A DNA stretch of 62,529 nucleotides from Polaromonas sp. (GTDB lineage Bacteria > Pseudomonadota > Gammaproteobacteria > Burkholderiales > Burkholderiaceae_C), in NCBI RefSeq assembly GCF_016185115.1, contig NZ_JACPOF010000029.1, forward strand, positions 1-62,529. The letters are read 5' to 3'. A program made the position numbers and the translations under genes. The notes beneath the pieces were generated by a model. That model had not been told where the DNA came from. It did no database searches and saw only the letters and a list, made by a program, of their open reading frames with translations. How positions within the stretch are numbered: the first letter of the stretch is position 1; each line of letters begins with the position of its first letter. This document shows positions 25,321 to 34,538 of this stretch, piece by piece.

Positions 25321-28117
25321 CGGTGAACCTCGTGCCCTGCCCCGGGGTGCTTGTGACTTCTATCGTGCCGCCATGCACATCCACCGCATTCTTCACAATC
25401 GCCAGCCCCAGCCCCGTTCCCTGGATCGCACCGACATTGCTGGCGCGGTGAAAGGATTCAAACAGGTGGCTGATCTCGTCAGCCGGTATGCCAATGCCCT
25501 GGTCGGACACTTCAAACACCGTGATGCCCTGCCCGACTGACACATCGAAGTTCACCGTGCCCCCCTCGGGCGAATACTTGATGGCGTTGGACAGCAGGTT
25601 GCTGAAAATGTGCCGGAGCAATTTTTCATCGTAAACACCCTGGCTGACCCCACCCGCGAATTGCAGTTTGACATTGCACAAGGTTGGAGCCTGCTGGCTG
25701 CAGGCTTCTTCAACCAGCTCTTCGCAAAGCGTTTTCAAATCCAGCGGCCGGGGCAAGAACTCCAGCATCTGTGCATCGGCCTTGCCTATTAGCAGCACGC
25801 GGTCCAGCATGCGCATCATGCGGTGCACGCCGACTGAAATGCTGTCCAGAATGTCCGATTTTTCGGACTCGGGCAGCCGGTCACCGTAATGCTTGAGAAG
25901 CTCCTGCGCAGACAAAATGCTGGACAGCGGCGTACGAAACTCATGGCTGGTCATGGCCACGAAACGGCTGCGCAGCTCGTTGAGTTCACGCTGCTGCTGA
26001 AGCGCTTCCCGTGTGTCTTCTTCTGACTTTTTGCGCTGGGTGATGTCCAGGAAAGTCCAGATCACGCCCGCCTCGGGGTCATTGGGCCTGATGCAGCTTC
26101 CGCCTATCTGCACCCAGAAGAGTTCGCCGTTGCGCCGCTTGAGCTGGCGCTCTGCGGTATGTGTGCTGTGGTCAGCCAGTGCAGCCCTGGCCTCACGGCC
26201 GAACTGTATCCAGTCGTCGCGGCTGATGTGATAAAACTCTGACGACTTGCCTATCATTTCCTCGCGTGAATAGCCCATCATCTGGGCGAATTTGTCGTTC
26301 ACCCATTCATGACGGCGCATCACCGACAGAACGATGCCGACCAATGCACTGTTGAGGATGGCTTCACGCTCTGATGATGTCCTGAGCAGCGCGGCTTCAA
26401 GCTCCTTGCGCTGGGTGATGTTGGTCATGACCCAGACCGTTCCCTGGCCGAGGTCGCGCGTCACCACCGCCTTGCCCGAGAGCGATACCCAGATCAGCGT
26501 GCCGTTGGCCTGGCGCACCTGTATCTCGGTCTGGTAGACCTCACCACGGGCGATGCAGGCGGCCACCTCGCCGCCCACGCGCAGGTACTCTTCACGCGAC
26601 TGGTAGAACGGTTCCATGGTGGTGACGTTCCTGTCGGTCGAGGCGAAGATGTCCATCATGGCCTGGTTGGCCCAGCGAAAGCGCCCCTCCGGCGAGAGAA
26701 AAACAATGCCGACGATGGAGGTCTGCAAAATCGTTTCACGCTCCTGGAGCACCGTGCGGTAGCGCTCCTGCGATTCGCGCAGTGCCTCGACCATGGCATG
26801 GTCTACCTGGCTTCTGGCCTGCGCCTGCTCTTTCTCGGCAATCGCCACATTGATGCGGTTGCCCAGGCCGAATGACAGCAACACCATCTCGAGCGCAGAG
26901 CCCACCATGAGTGCGTTGGCCGTCAGGGCATTTGAAGGAAGCAGGCCTGTGTTGTGCGCCGCCAGCACGGCAACGCCCAGCAGCAGCACCGCCCATGCAA
27001 CCAGAAAATAACGCGCACCGGGGTGTTTTCTGCTGACGCTGAGTATGCCCACCAGCACCAGCGTGCTCACCGTCAGGATGGCCAGCACGGTGACCATCCA
27101 GACAGACACCACATAGGGTAACAAGAGTGCGGCAGCGACGGCCAGCACCCACAGCACGACCTCGACCTGCAGCAGCCTGTCGAGAAGTGGCATGGTAGTT
27201 CTGCTTGACAGGAAATCACGCGCAAACAAAATGCCGAAAACCCCGCTCGCGGCGTTGCTGGCAGAGATGGACACCATGATCCACCAGGACCATTGCGGCC
27301 ACAGGAACTGCGCGCCCATGCCTGTCAGCGAGGCCTGTGCGACAGCGATCCAGGCCACAAAAGCGACGTAAAAAAGATAGACCCGGTCCCGCAGCGACAC
27401 AAACAGCAGCAGGTTGTAGAGAAACAGGCCGATCAGCATGCCAAAGTAAAGGCTGAGTACGGAATATTCAAACTGGTCATGCGCCCAGAGCGCAGCCGGT
27501 TGCCACAGCCGCACGGGTGTCGCCACCGTGCCCTCTGACATCACACGCAGATAGACCGTGTTGGCCTGCCCAGGTTGCAGGGTCACTGGCAACACATGGT
27601 TGCGATGCGGGATCTTGCGTTCGGCGAACGGCAGCAGGTCGCCACCGGCCTGCCGCTCAAAGCTGCCATCAGGCCTTGCGATGTAAAGCTCAAGGCGATC
27701 AAGCGGCGGATAAGCTACTTCGAAAAGCCACTGCGAAGGTGAGTCTGGCTGCACATCAAGCGTCAGGCGAAGCCAGAAAGCCGAATGGGTCAGGCCAAAG
27801 TTGGTGGCTGTCGCACCTGCATTGACGGGAAAAAACCGCGCCTGCGCTGCGGGCTTGAGGATGTCATCAAGGCCGAGTTGCGCACCCTTGTCTTCGAACA
27901 CCGTGAAGGCGTTTGAAAGCACATACCGGTCTGCCTTGCCCACCAGCAGATGACCCGTTGACCCGCTTTGCGCGACGGCAACCGGGACAACGCAGCAAAC
28001 TGCCAGAAGCACCAGCAGGCGCCGGGCCCACCACCCCGGGCTTGAGGAACTGTCGGCCCCCCAGCCCATGTGCGCCACGACACGAACGGCATGCAGGAGT
28101 CGGGAGGATATGAACAT
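25295..28117 (-). CDS. 7TMR-DISM/PAS/PAS sensor histidine kinase
   Basis: 940 residues. A hydrophobic export segment (about 34-50, ending VAQS) is followed by a periplasmic 7TMR-DISM extracellular domain (about 70-200), seven membrane helices (about 215-420), two PAS domains (about 450-580 and 590-705), HisKA with MTSHEFRTPLSSIL, and an ATPase domain with N-box SNLLSNAIKYSPEGG and G-boxes DQGIGIP and GTGLGLAIVK. No receiver is attached. It follows the DHp-only gene by 56 bp and probably belongs to the KaiC-like operon. 7TMR-DISM domains are thought to sense small, often carbohydrate, ligands. Confidence 0.88.
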   Translation of the reverse strand: MFISSRLLHAVRVVAHMGWGADSSSSPGWWARRLLVLLAVCCVVPVAVAQSGSTGHLLVGKADRYVLSNAFTVFEDKGAQLGLDDILKPAAQARFFPVNAGATATNFGLTHSAFWLRLTLDVQPDSPSQWLFEVAYPPLDRLELYIARPDGSFERQAGGDLLPFAERKIPHRNHVLPVTLQPGQANTVYLRVMSEGTVATPVRLWQPAALWAHDQFEYSVLSLYFGMLIGLFLYNLLLFVSLRDRVYLFYVAFVAWIAVAQASLTGMGAQFLWPQWSWWIMVSISASNAASGVFGILFARDFLSSRTTMPLLDRLLQVEVVLWVLAVAAALLLPYVVSVWMVTVLAILTVSTLVLVGILSVSRKHPGARYFLVAWAVLLLGVAVLAAHNTGLLPSNALTANALMVGSALEMVLLSFGLGNRINVAIAEKEQAQARSQVDHAMVEALRESQERYRTVLQERETILQTSIVGIVFLSPEGRFRWANQAMMDIFASTDRNVTTMEPFYQSREEYLRVGGEVAACIARGEVYQTEIQVRQANGTLIWVSLSGKAVVTRDLGQGTVWVMTNITQRKELEAALLRTSSEREAILNSALVGIVLSVMRRHEWVNDKFAQMMGYSREEMIGKSSEFYHISRDDWIQFGREARAALADHSTHTAERQLKRRNGELFWVQIGGSCIRPNDPEAGVIWTFLDITQRKKSEEDTREALQQQRELNELRSRFVAMTSHEFRTPLSSILSAQELLKHYGDRLPESEKSDILDSISVGVHRMMRMLDRVLLIGKADAQMLEFLPRPLDLKTLCEELVEEACSQQAPTLCNVKLQFAGGVSQGVYDEKLLRHIFSNLLSNAIKYSPEGGTVNFDVSVGQGITVFEVSDQGIGIPADEISHLFESFHRASNVGAIQGTGLGLAIVKNAVDVHGGTIEVTSTPGQGTRFTVRLPSAQA

Positions 28118-28173
28118 AAGGCAGCGGGTGTGGGATCCCGCGCATTATGAACGGCCCCTGCCAAAGCAATCCC

Positions 28174-28833
28174 TCAGGCCGGAAAGCGCAACTCCACATG
28201 CCCCGGAGAATGGACAAGGCCAACCCCCTGCGCCTCGGCCAGCGCCTCTACGTCATCCCACCCCAGCTTTCGGTAAGCTGGTGAGCCATCGGTCATCATG
28301 ACTTCGCCCGAAGAAGCAGACACGCGGATATCCAGCAAAGTTGCGGAGCCAGCAGGAACGACCGTCAACACGACGTCGGAAGGTCCAACACATTCATCGG
28401 TCAGCGCCAGCAGGCTGGCCATGAAGACACCGCGCAGGCTGCTCAGAAGTGCCTTGCCTTCGGCACCTTCTGTTTCATTGACGAGATTGATGCCGCGAAA
28501 CGACATTTCGGTGGCGACCAGCCCCAGGGACTCGGCCACGCAGGTGCTGACCGCGAGGGGTACATCCTCCCGGGGTGCCAGCCATGTCATCAGCCCCATG
28601 CACGACGCTGACGCCTCCCGGGCCAGTGCGCTGATGGCGCTGGTGTTTTTGCCCAGGGCCACCATGTCGGGATCAGGTTTTTGCAGGCGCTTTTCAAGCA
28701 TGGCGGCCATCATGCTGACAGGCTGCAGGGCGCCAGCCATGTCATGCCTCAAGGCCGGCGCCATACGCCTGAGCAATGCGTAGCGTGCCGCCTCGCCAAG
28801 GCGTTCCCTGAGGACTTCGGGGGAGTGGTTCAT
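28174..28833 (-). CDS. Kinase-like protein retaining a phospho-His helix but no clear ATPase motifs
   Basis: 219 residues from the ATG at 28833, which overlaps the upstream stop by 4 bp. Residues 28-50 (LRHDMAGALQPVSMMAAMLE) resemble the DHp H-box of histidine kinases, with His30. The C-terminal half has the strand pattern of a GHKL ATPase, but I find no N-box (N-x3-N), no D-x-G-x-G and no GTGLGL motif. It may serve as a histidine phosphotransfer protein or a scaffold for the hybrid kinase encoded just upstream. The functional reading is inference. Confidence 0.6.
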   Translation of the reverse strand: MNHSPEVLRERLGEAARYALLRRMAPALRHDMAGALQPVSMMAAMLEKRLQKPDPDMVALGKNTSAISALAREASASCMGLMTWLAPREDVPLAVSTCVAESLGLVATEMSFRGINLVNETEGAEGKALLSSLRGVFMASLLALTDECVGPSDVVLTVVPAGSATLLDIRVSASSGEVMMTDGSPAYRKLGWDDVEALAEAQGVGLVHSPGHVELRFPA

Positions 28834-30335
28834 GCGTGTTCCTGAAGGCATTTCATGAGCTGGTCGTAATCGACGGGCTTGACAAGGTGATGATCGAAGC
28901 CCGCCTGGCCGGCCCTGTTCCTGTCAGCCGTCTGTCCCCAGCCAGTCAGCGCGATAAGGGTCATGTTTTTGCCGCCTTCCTGCTGCCTGATCATGCGGGC
29001 CGCGTCGTACCCATCCATCCCCGGCATGCCTATGTCCATCACGATGACGTCAGGCTGGATGCGTTCTGCGGCCTCCACTGCGGCCACACCGTCATAGACG
29101 GCCTTCACGTCAAAGCCGTCCATCCCCAGCAGGGCTTCCAGTGTGTCGGCGGCATCCACGTTGTCATCGACCACAAGGATTTTTCGCGCTGTCAATTCTT
29201 TCATCTTCTCTGGATCCATTTTTTCCTGCTGCACTGGCGGCAGCGCCTCTTCAACGACGACCGGCAAGGTCAGCACAAATTCACTGCCCCTGCCCAGGCC
29301 CGGACTGGTGACATGCAGGGTGCCACCATGCATTACAGCAAACTGCCGGGCAAGACTCAAACCTATACCCAAACCGGTAGGGGCCTCGCCGGGTACCGGT
29401 GTCTGCGCAAACAACTCGAATATACGGGCGATGGACGATGCCTCCAGGCCAATGCCGTTGTCGATCACCCGAAATGTCACGGTCTTTCCGGCAACGTCTG
29501 CCGCCAGGACGATATGCCCGCCAGCGGGGGTGAACTTGGCCGCATTGACCAGCAGGTTGGCAACACTTTGCACCAGACGCGCATGGTCGGCAAAAAGCAC
29601 ATGCCCGGAGTCTGGCTGGATGACCTCAAGCTCATGGCCTTTGCTCTCCATGGAGGACATCGAAATTTCAATGGCATGGTTGATCACCGACTGAAGGGAA
29701 ATCTGACCGGTTTTGAGAACCACCTTGCCAGTGGTTATGCGGGCCACGTCCAGCAGGTCATCCACCAGGCGGGTCAGATGGGTGACCTGCCGGTTGACGA
29801 CATTGCGCAACTGGGTGACCTGGTCCGAGTGAGGGTGCAGATGATGCAGGATGCCCATGGACGTCCGTATGGGCGCAAGCGGATTGCGTAATTCATGCGC
29901 CAGGGTGGCCAGGAATTCATCCTTGCGCTGGTCGGCATCACGTACCTGGTATTGCCTTTCACGCGCGCGAATGGCGGTGCGCGCAGCAGCTATCAGGGCG
30001 ATGGTGCGTACCGGCCGTTCCAGCACCGTCACATTCCCCAGGTGCTCAACCGCGCGCTGCACGTCCACCGAATCGGCTCCGCTGCGCGTCAGCAGCAGGA
30101 TGGGAATGTCCGACCAGGTGGGCTGCGCGGCCACATATTCAGCCAGGGGGCGGAGCGCGGTGCCGCTGATGGCTTCCTCCACAAGAAGCAGCGCACCGGC
30201 GCCCTGCGAGAGTTGATCCAGCAAATCACCGGGGGAAACGGAGATGATGCAGTCCAGCCCAACCGATTCAAACACCCTTGCCGTCAGGCTGGCGTCCTGC
30301 CCGGTAGGTGCACAGATGACGATGCGACGCTCCAT
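28830..30335 (-). CDS. Hybrid histidine kinase with N-terminal pseudo-receiver and C-terminal receiver
   Basis: 501 residues. Residues 1-125 look like a receiver fold whose phosphoacceptor position reads LLLVEEA (Glu53 in place of Asp) and whose switch Lys is replaced in LERPVR, so it should not be phosphorylated. Then come HisKA with LAHELRNPLAPIR (His147), an ATPase domain with ANLLVNAAKFTPAGG, DNGIGL and GLGIGLSLA, and a normal receiver (about 384-501) with VVDDN and the Asp in VIVMDIGMPG. It starts immediately after the KaiC-like stop codon and overlaps the next gene by 4 bp. Confidence 0.85.
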   Translation of the reverse strand: MERRIVICAPTGQDASLTARVFESVGLDCIISVSPGDLLDQLSQGAGALLLVEEAISGTALRPLAEYVAAQPTWSDIPILLLTRSGADSVDVQRAVEHLGNVTVLERPVRTIALIAAARTAIRARERQYQVRDADQRKDEFLATLAHELRNPLAPIRTSMGILHHLHPHSDQVTQLRNVVNRQVTHLTRLVDDLLDVARITTGKVVLKTGQISLQSVINHAIEISMSSMESKGHELEVIQPDSGHVLFADHARLVQSVANLLVNAAKFTPAGGHIVLAADVAGKTVTFRVIDNGIGLEASSIARIFELFAQTPVPGEAPTGLGIGLSLARQFAVMHGGTLHVTSPGLGRGSEFVLTLPVVVEEALPPVQQEKMDPEKMKELTARKILVVDDNVDAADTLEALLGMDGFDVKAVYDGVAAVEAAERIQPDVIVMDIGMPGMDGYDAARMIRQQEGGKNMTLIALTGWGQTADRNRAGQAGFDHHLVKPVDYDQLMKCLQEHA

Positions 30336-31847
30336 CTACCTGATCCCGGCGTCGTCAACCGAAGCGCCGCTTTTGCCGAGATAGACCGGCACCCCGGTGA
30401 GAATGCCACGGAAACCACGCAGGGCCTCACCCACATGTATGCCCCTGTCGGACATCGAGAACTGGCGTATGGTGCGCTCGTGAAGGCTCCCGCGTTTTTT
30501 GAACACGGAAACAGCCTGCTTGACCTCGCCGTCATGTTCGAAATAACGCAGCATCAACACGTTGTCTGCAAGATAACTCGCATCCACCGTTGTGGACATG
30601 GCACCGCCCAGCATGCCCTGCTGCACCCCTATAAGGATGGTGACCACGCCCCGCTGCCCAAGATAGGTGAGCAACTCATGCAAGTGGGTGGTCAGGAATC
30701 GCTCGTTGGGCATGGCGTTGAGATAGCCGTTGACGCTGTCAATGACCACCACCCTGGCACCATCATCCGCAGCCCTGCAGACGGCCGTCGCAAATTCTCC
30801 CGGGGACAACTCGGCCGGATCGATCTGCCTGATGGTCAACAGGCCGCTGTTGTAATGCGCGCGCACATCCATGCCCAGGCCATCGGCACGGTTGAGCAGG
30901 TTGTTGGCCGCTTCCTCGAAAAGGAACATGGCGCTCTGCTGGCCGCGTTGCCCCGCAGCGGATACAAACAGACTGGCCAGCGAGGACTTGCCCGTACCGG
31001 GTGGCCCCGCGATGAGCGTGCTTGAGCCTTCCTCCAGACCGCCTCCCAGCAGGGAGTCAAGCTGCGGGAGATTGCTGGTCAATTGAAGGCGTCTGGCCAT
31101 CACGCGTGATTCGGCAGCCACCAGGCGGGGATAGACCACCAGTCCGCCGTAGCGTATGTCGTAGTCGTGCATGCCGCCGCGAAAAGCCCGGCCGCGGTAT
31201 TTCACAACACGTACGCGCCGTCGCTCCGCGCCATACTCCTGCACCGATTGCTCCAGCGTGATCACGCCATGCGCGATGCTCCTGACCTGAAGATCGACGC
31301 CGGCAGCGGTGCGGTCATCCAGCAGCATCACGGTACAGGCCCGGCTGGCAAAAAATTGTTTGAGGGCGAGCACCTGGCGCCGATAGCGCAGGGGCGTATC
31401 TGCAAGCAATTGAAGTTCAGACAGGGAATCCAGCACCACACGGGTCGGCCTGCGTTGCTCGATGGCAGCAAGAATCAGCTGTGTGGTGGTGCCCATCTCG
31501 ACTTCCGACGGATGGAACATGGTGTACTGGGCCTCGGGTTGCAGCAGGTTTTCCGAGGGCAGCACTTCGTGGATATGAATCCCGTCCATGGACCATCCGT
31601 GAGACTCTGCAACACCCCGAAGTTCAGCGGCGGTTTCCGCAAGGGTGATGTAGACAACCGACTCTCCGGCTCTGGCACCTTCCACGAGGAACTGCATGCC
31701 GGTGGTGGTCTTGCCGGTGCCCGGCTCCCCCTCGATGAGGTAAATGCGTCCTGTTGTCAGCCCGCCGCCAAGAATATTGTCAAGGCCTTCAACGCCGGTG
31801 GACAGGAGCTCGTCATCTTTCGTTTGCTGGATATTCTGGTGGGTCAT
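30336..31847 (-). CDS. Double-domain KaiC-like ATPase
   Basis: 503 residues with two RecA/KaiC domains. Walker A is GEPGTGKTT (40-48) in the first and GPPGTGKSS (281-289) in the second; Walker B is RVVLDS and VVVIDS. The catalytic Glu pair of KaiC is intact in the second domain (FLFEEA, 311-312) but reads AE in the first (TLAETA). Aligned by eye to cyanobacterial KaiC, the phosphosites become Thr419, Ser424 and Tyr425 in place of T426, S431 and T432. No kaiA or kaiB is present; kinases follow instead. It is first gene of the operon. Confidence 0.88.
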   Translation of the reverse strand: MTHQNIQQTKDDELLSTGVEGLDNILGGGLTTGRIYLIEGEPGTGKTTTGMQFLVEGARAGESVVYITLAETAAELRGVAESHGWSMDGIHIHEVLPSENLLQPEAQYTMFHPSEVEMGTTTQLILAAIEQRRPTRVVLDSLSELQLLADTPLRYRRQVLALKQFFASRACTVMLLDDRTAAGVDLQVRSIAHGVITLEQSVQEYGAERRRVRVVKYRGRAFRGGMHDYDIRYGGLVVYPRLVAAESRVMARRLQLTSNLPQLDSLLGGGLEEGSSTLIAGPPGTGKSSLASLFVSAAGQRGQQSAMFLFEEAANNLLNRADGLGMDVRAHYNSGLLTIRQIDPAELSPGEFATAVCRAADDGARVVVIDSVNGYLNAMPNERFLTTHLHELLTYLGQRGVVTILIGVQQGMLGGAMSTTVDASYLADNVLMLRYFEHDGEVKQAVSVFKKRGSLHERTIRQFSMSDRGIHVGEALRGFRGILTGVPVYLGKSGASVDDAGIR

Positions 31848-32058
31848 GTGTTACCAATATCTGGTTATTCTGGTTGATGGCAGCCACATGCAACTTTCAG
31901 ACGGGATAAGCAAAAAGAAGCGTGTAACACTTCCAATTATTAGCAACACAGGGTACAGGCCACGGGGCTTGCGAGCGGACGGGTGCGTCGGAAATCACTG
32001 GATCAGCATGTAGGACCAGGCTGACAATGGCCTCCTCCCGACCGCGCATCACACCGCA

Positions 32059-33516
32059 TCAACCGATCAGCGATTGCAGAAAGTCTTTGTCGAAATGCTG
32101 GCCAATATAGTCAGCGAGACCGTCAAACACGCTGTCGAGCGTGGCGGCTGACGCGCCAAACAGGGCCTTCAGAACCTCAGGATCTTCGAACATGCCGTGG
32201 AGGTAGATACCCAGAACATTGCCCGCAGCGTTTTGCCAGGCGAGCCCGCCGGACATGACGGCTACGGCTGCGTCGCCAGCGGCAGCCATGTCAGCGCGAA
32301 CCGAGGTCTGCCCGTGATGGATTTCATACCCCTGCACCTGCACGCCGGAAAGCGCGCCCCACGGTCCCCGCAACGCCCCGAACCTTGCGCGACTGTGCTG
32401 CACGGTTTTGTTTTCCTCGAACACGGTCACCAGGGACAGCAGCCCCAGACCCGGTCCATTGCCATCAATGCCATGCGGGTCTATCAAGGCCTCACCCAGC
32501 ATCTGAAGGCCGCCGCACACGCCCAGCACCATGCCGCCTGAACCTGCATGCACAGCAATGGCCTGATCAAGACCCTGCGTACGTAGCCAGGCGAGGTCGC
32601 TGCTGGTGTGCTTGGACCCCGGCAGGATGATCCAGTCAGTCGCCACCAGGCCGGCCAGATCGGCCGGGCTTCGCGCCCACAGCAGGCGGACGCCAGGAAT
32701 GTTCTTCAGCGGCTGGAACTCGTCAAGGTTGCTCAGGCGCGGATAGGCGACCACCGCAATGGTTTTGGTGACCACGCCTGTGGCCCGGCTGCGGTCGTCA
32801 AATACGCCATCTTCTTCAGGCAGGCCGTGTTGCCACCACATGGGCAGTGTGGCCACTGTCTGCACACCTGTCAGGTCTTCGAGCATCTGCGGGCCGGGCG
32901 CCAGCAACCCTGCATCACCTCGAAACTTGTTGAGCACAAAGCCCCTGATCAGCTTTTGCTCTGCGGCATCAAGCATGGCCCAGGTGCCATACAGGTGGGC
33001 AAACGCACCGCCGCGGTCAATGTCAGTGACCAGCAGGCAGGCTGCGTTGGCATGAAGCGCCACGCGCATGTTGACGATGTCGCTGGCCTTCAGGTTGATC
33101 TCGGCCGGGGAACCCGCACCCTCCATGACCACGACATCGTTTTCCTCGAGCAGTTCGTCCAGCGCCTGCGCAACCACAGGCCAGACCGATGCACTGCGGC
33201 CTCGCCATTCCATGCGCGACAGGTCAGCATTGACCTGTCCCATGAGGACGACCTGGCTCTGGGTGTCCTTTTCGGGTTTGAGCAGCAAAGGGTTCATGCG
33301 CACATCCGGCACGGCCCGTGCGGCCAGCGCCTGGAAATACTGCGCGCTGCCGATTTCACCCCCTGCCACAACCCTTGCGTTGTTGCTCATGTTCTGGGCC
33401 TTGAACGGAGCGACCTTCAGGCCCTGCCTCGCGTAATAGCGGCAAAGCGCAGTCGTCAGCCAGCTTTTGCCGGCACCGCTGGTGGTGCCCAGAACCATGA
33501 CACTTTTTGCCCTCAT
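32059..33516 (-). CDS. cobQ: Cobyric acid synthase
   Basis: 485 residues from the ATG at 33516, which overlaps the aminotransferase stop (ATGA). The N-terminal ATPase domain has MVLGTTSGAGKSWLTTAL (about 7-24) and MSNNA; the C-terminal glutaminase-like domain has the catalytic Cys in VLGVCGGLQMLG and a His in YEIHHG. It amidates four side chains of adenosylcobyrinic a,c-diamide. A longer in-frame extension to 33882 overlaps the neighbouring gene in another frame and was discarded. Last gene of the B12 operon. Confidence 0.94.
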   Translation of the reverse strand: MRAKSVMVLGTTSGAGKSWLTTALCRYYARQGLKVAPFKAQNMSNNARVVAGGEIGSAQYFQALAARAVPDVRMNPLLLKPEKDTQSQVVLMGQVNADLSRMEWRGRSASVWPVVAQALDELLEENDVVVMEGAGSPAEINLKASDIVNMRVALHANAACLLVTDIDRGGAFAHLYGTWAMLDAAEQKLIRGFVLNKFRGDAGLLAPGPQMLEDLTGVQTVATLPMWWQHGLPEEDGVFDDRSRATGVVTKTIAVVAYPRLSNLDEFQPLKNIPGVRLLWARSPADLAGLVATDWIILPGSKHTSSDLAWLRTQGLDQAIAVHAGSGGMVLGVCGGLQMLGEALIDPHGIDGNGPGLGLLSLVTVFEENKTVQHSRARFGALRGPWGALSGVQVQGYEIHHGQTSVRADMAAAGDAAVAVMSGGLAWQNAAGNVLGIYLHGMFEDPEVLKALFGASAATLDSVFDGLADYIGQHFDKDFLQSLIG

Positions 33517-34538
33517 GCGGTCTTTCCGGTAATGAATTGCCACGTATTGTGCAGCGCGTCCTGCGCTTCTGGCGCTTGCACACTGACGCGCACCATACCT
33601 GGCAGGCCGAATGAACCTGCATCGCGCAGCTTGATGCCGCGCTGTCGCAGGCGTCCCAAAGCAGCTGCCAGCGACATCGCATCGGGCAAGGCTGGCCGGG
33701 CGCAAAAGAAGTTTGCGTGGCTGGCCTCGCAACGCCAGCCCATGGCCTCGCACAAGGCAAGCTGTCTGGTTTTCCAGTTGCGCAAGGTGTGAAGGCTGCC
33801 CGCCAGCCACGCCTGTACGTCTGGCTGCGTCCATGCCTGCAACATCGCCACGCCATGGCTGCCCACGGGCCACGACGGGCATAGCGCATCCATGGCTTGA
33901 ACCTCGGCATCGGCGTCAAGCGGTGCAATGGCGTAGGCTGCACGGACGCCGGTCAGGCCCAGCGCCTTGTTCGGTGTCCACAGTTGCCAGACGGATTGCA
34001 ACTGCTTGTGTGTCAGCGCCACCGCACCTTCAAGGCGCAGGGGCTCGTATGCACGGTCAAGCACCACAACATCACCCTTCCCCCGCGTGGTCACCAGGTC
34101 CGGCAGGCGTTCATCGCCGAGCCCCTGCGGGCTGGAAGGATCACAACTCCAGCGCAAAGGCGCTTTTGCATCTGTGCTGGCGGGTTTCATCGCACAGGCT
34201 CTGGCTGCCTGCGCATAGTCGCCATAGCTGTGCACGGGCAGGGACACAGTATTCCCGCCGCGCCGGGACACCATGGAGGTGATCCGGAAAATAAACTCGC
34301 TCGCACTTGAGGCAAAAACAATTCGCCGTACATCTACATGGTGAAAGCCGGCCAGTTGCTGGCGCAGTCCGGTATAGGCAGCATCCGGATAGTGTGTCGG
34401 GTCGGCTTGCAGCACCGCCGATAACGCATGCGGAGACGGACCGCATGCATTGCTGTTGGTCGAGAAGTCATGCAATGGAACGCCCGCCTCATCGGGACCG
34501 CCATGGACCCGCGTGCCGGGAAAAGACTGGTTCTTCAT
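33513..34538 (-). CDS. cobC: Threonine-phosphate decarboxylase-like aminotransferase (cobalamin synthesis)
   Basis: 341-residue PLP enzyme of fold type I. The N-terminal HDFSTNSNACGPSP motif is like that of CobC/CobD enzymes, the predicted PLP lysine lies in TPNKALGLTGVRAAY, and the C-terminal Arg in VRVSV binds the substrate carboxylate. It supplies (R)-1-amino-2-propanol phosphate for the nucleotide loop. Overlaps of 4 bp link it to both neighbours. The name is cobC in the Pseudomonas/Rhizobium system and cobD in Salmonella. Confidence 0.87.
   Translation of the reverse strand: MKNQSFPGTRVHGGPDEAGVPLHDFSTNSNACGPSPHALSAVLQADPTHYPDAAYTGLRQQLAGFHHVDVRRIVFASSASEFIFRITSMVSRRGGNTVSLPVHSYGDYAQAARACAMKPASTDAKAPLRWSCDPSSPQGLGDERLPDLVTTRGKGDVVVLDRAYEPLRLEGAVALTHKQLQSVWQLWTPNKALGLTGVRAAYAIAPLDADAEVQAMDALCPSWPVGSHGVAMLQAWTQPDVQAWLAGSLHTLRNWKTRQLALCEAMGWRCEASHANFFCARPALPDAMSLAAALGRLRQRGIKLRDAGSFGLPGMVRVSVQAPEAQDALHNTWQFITGKTA

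Noticed and set aside
33517..33882. N-terminal extension of cobQ
   Set aside because: It overlaps the aminotransferase gene in another frame and the family N-terminus starts at the ATG at 33516.
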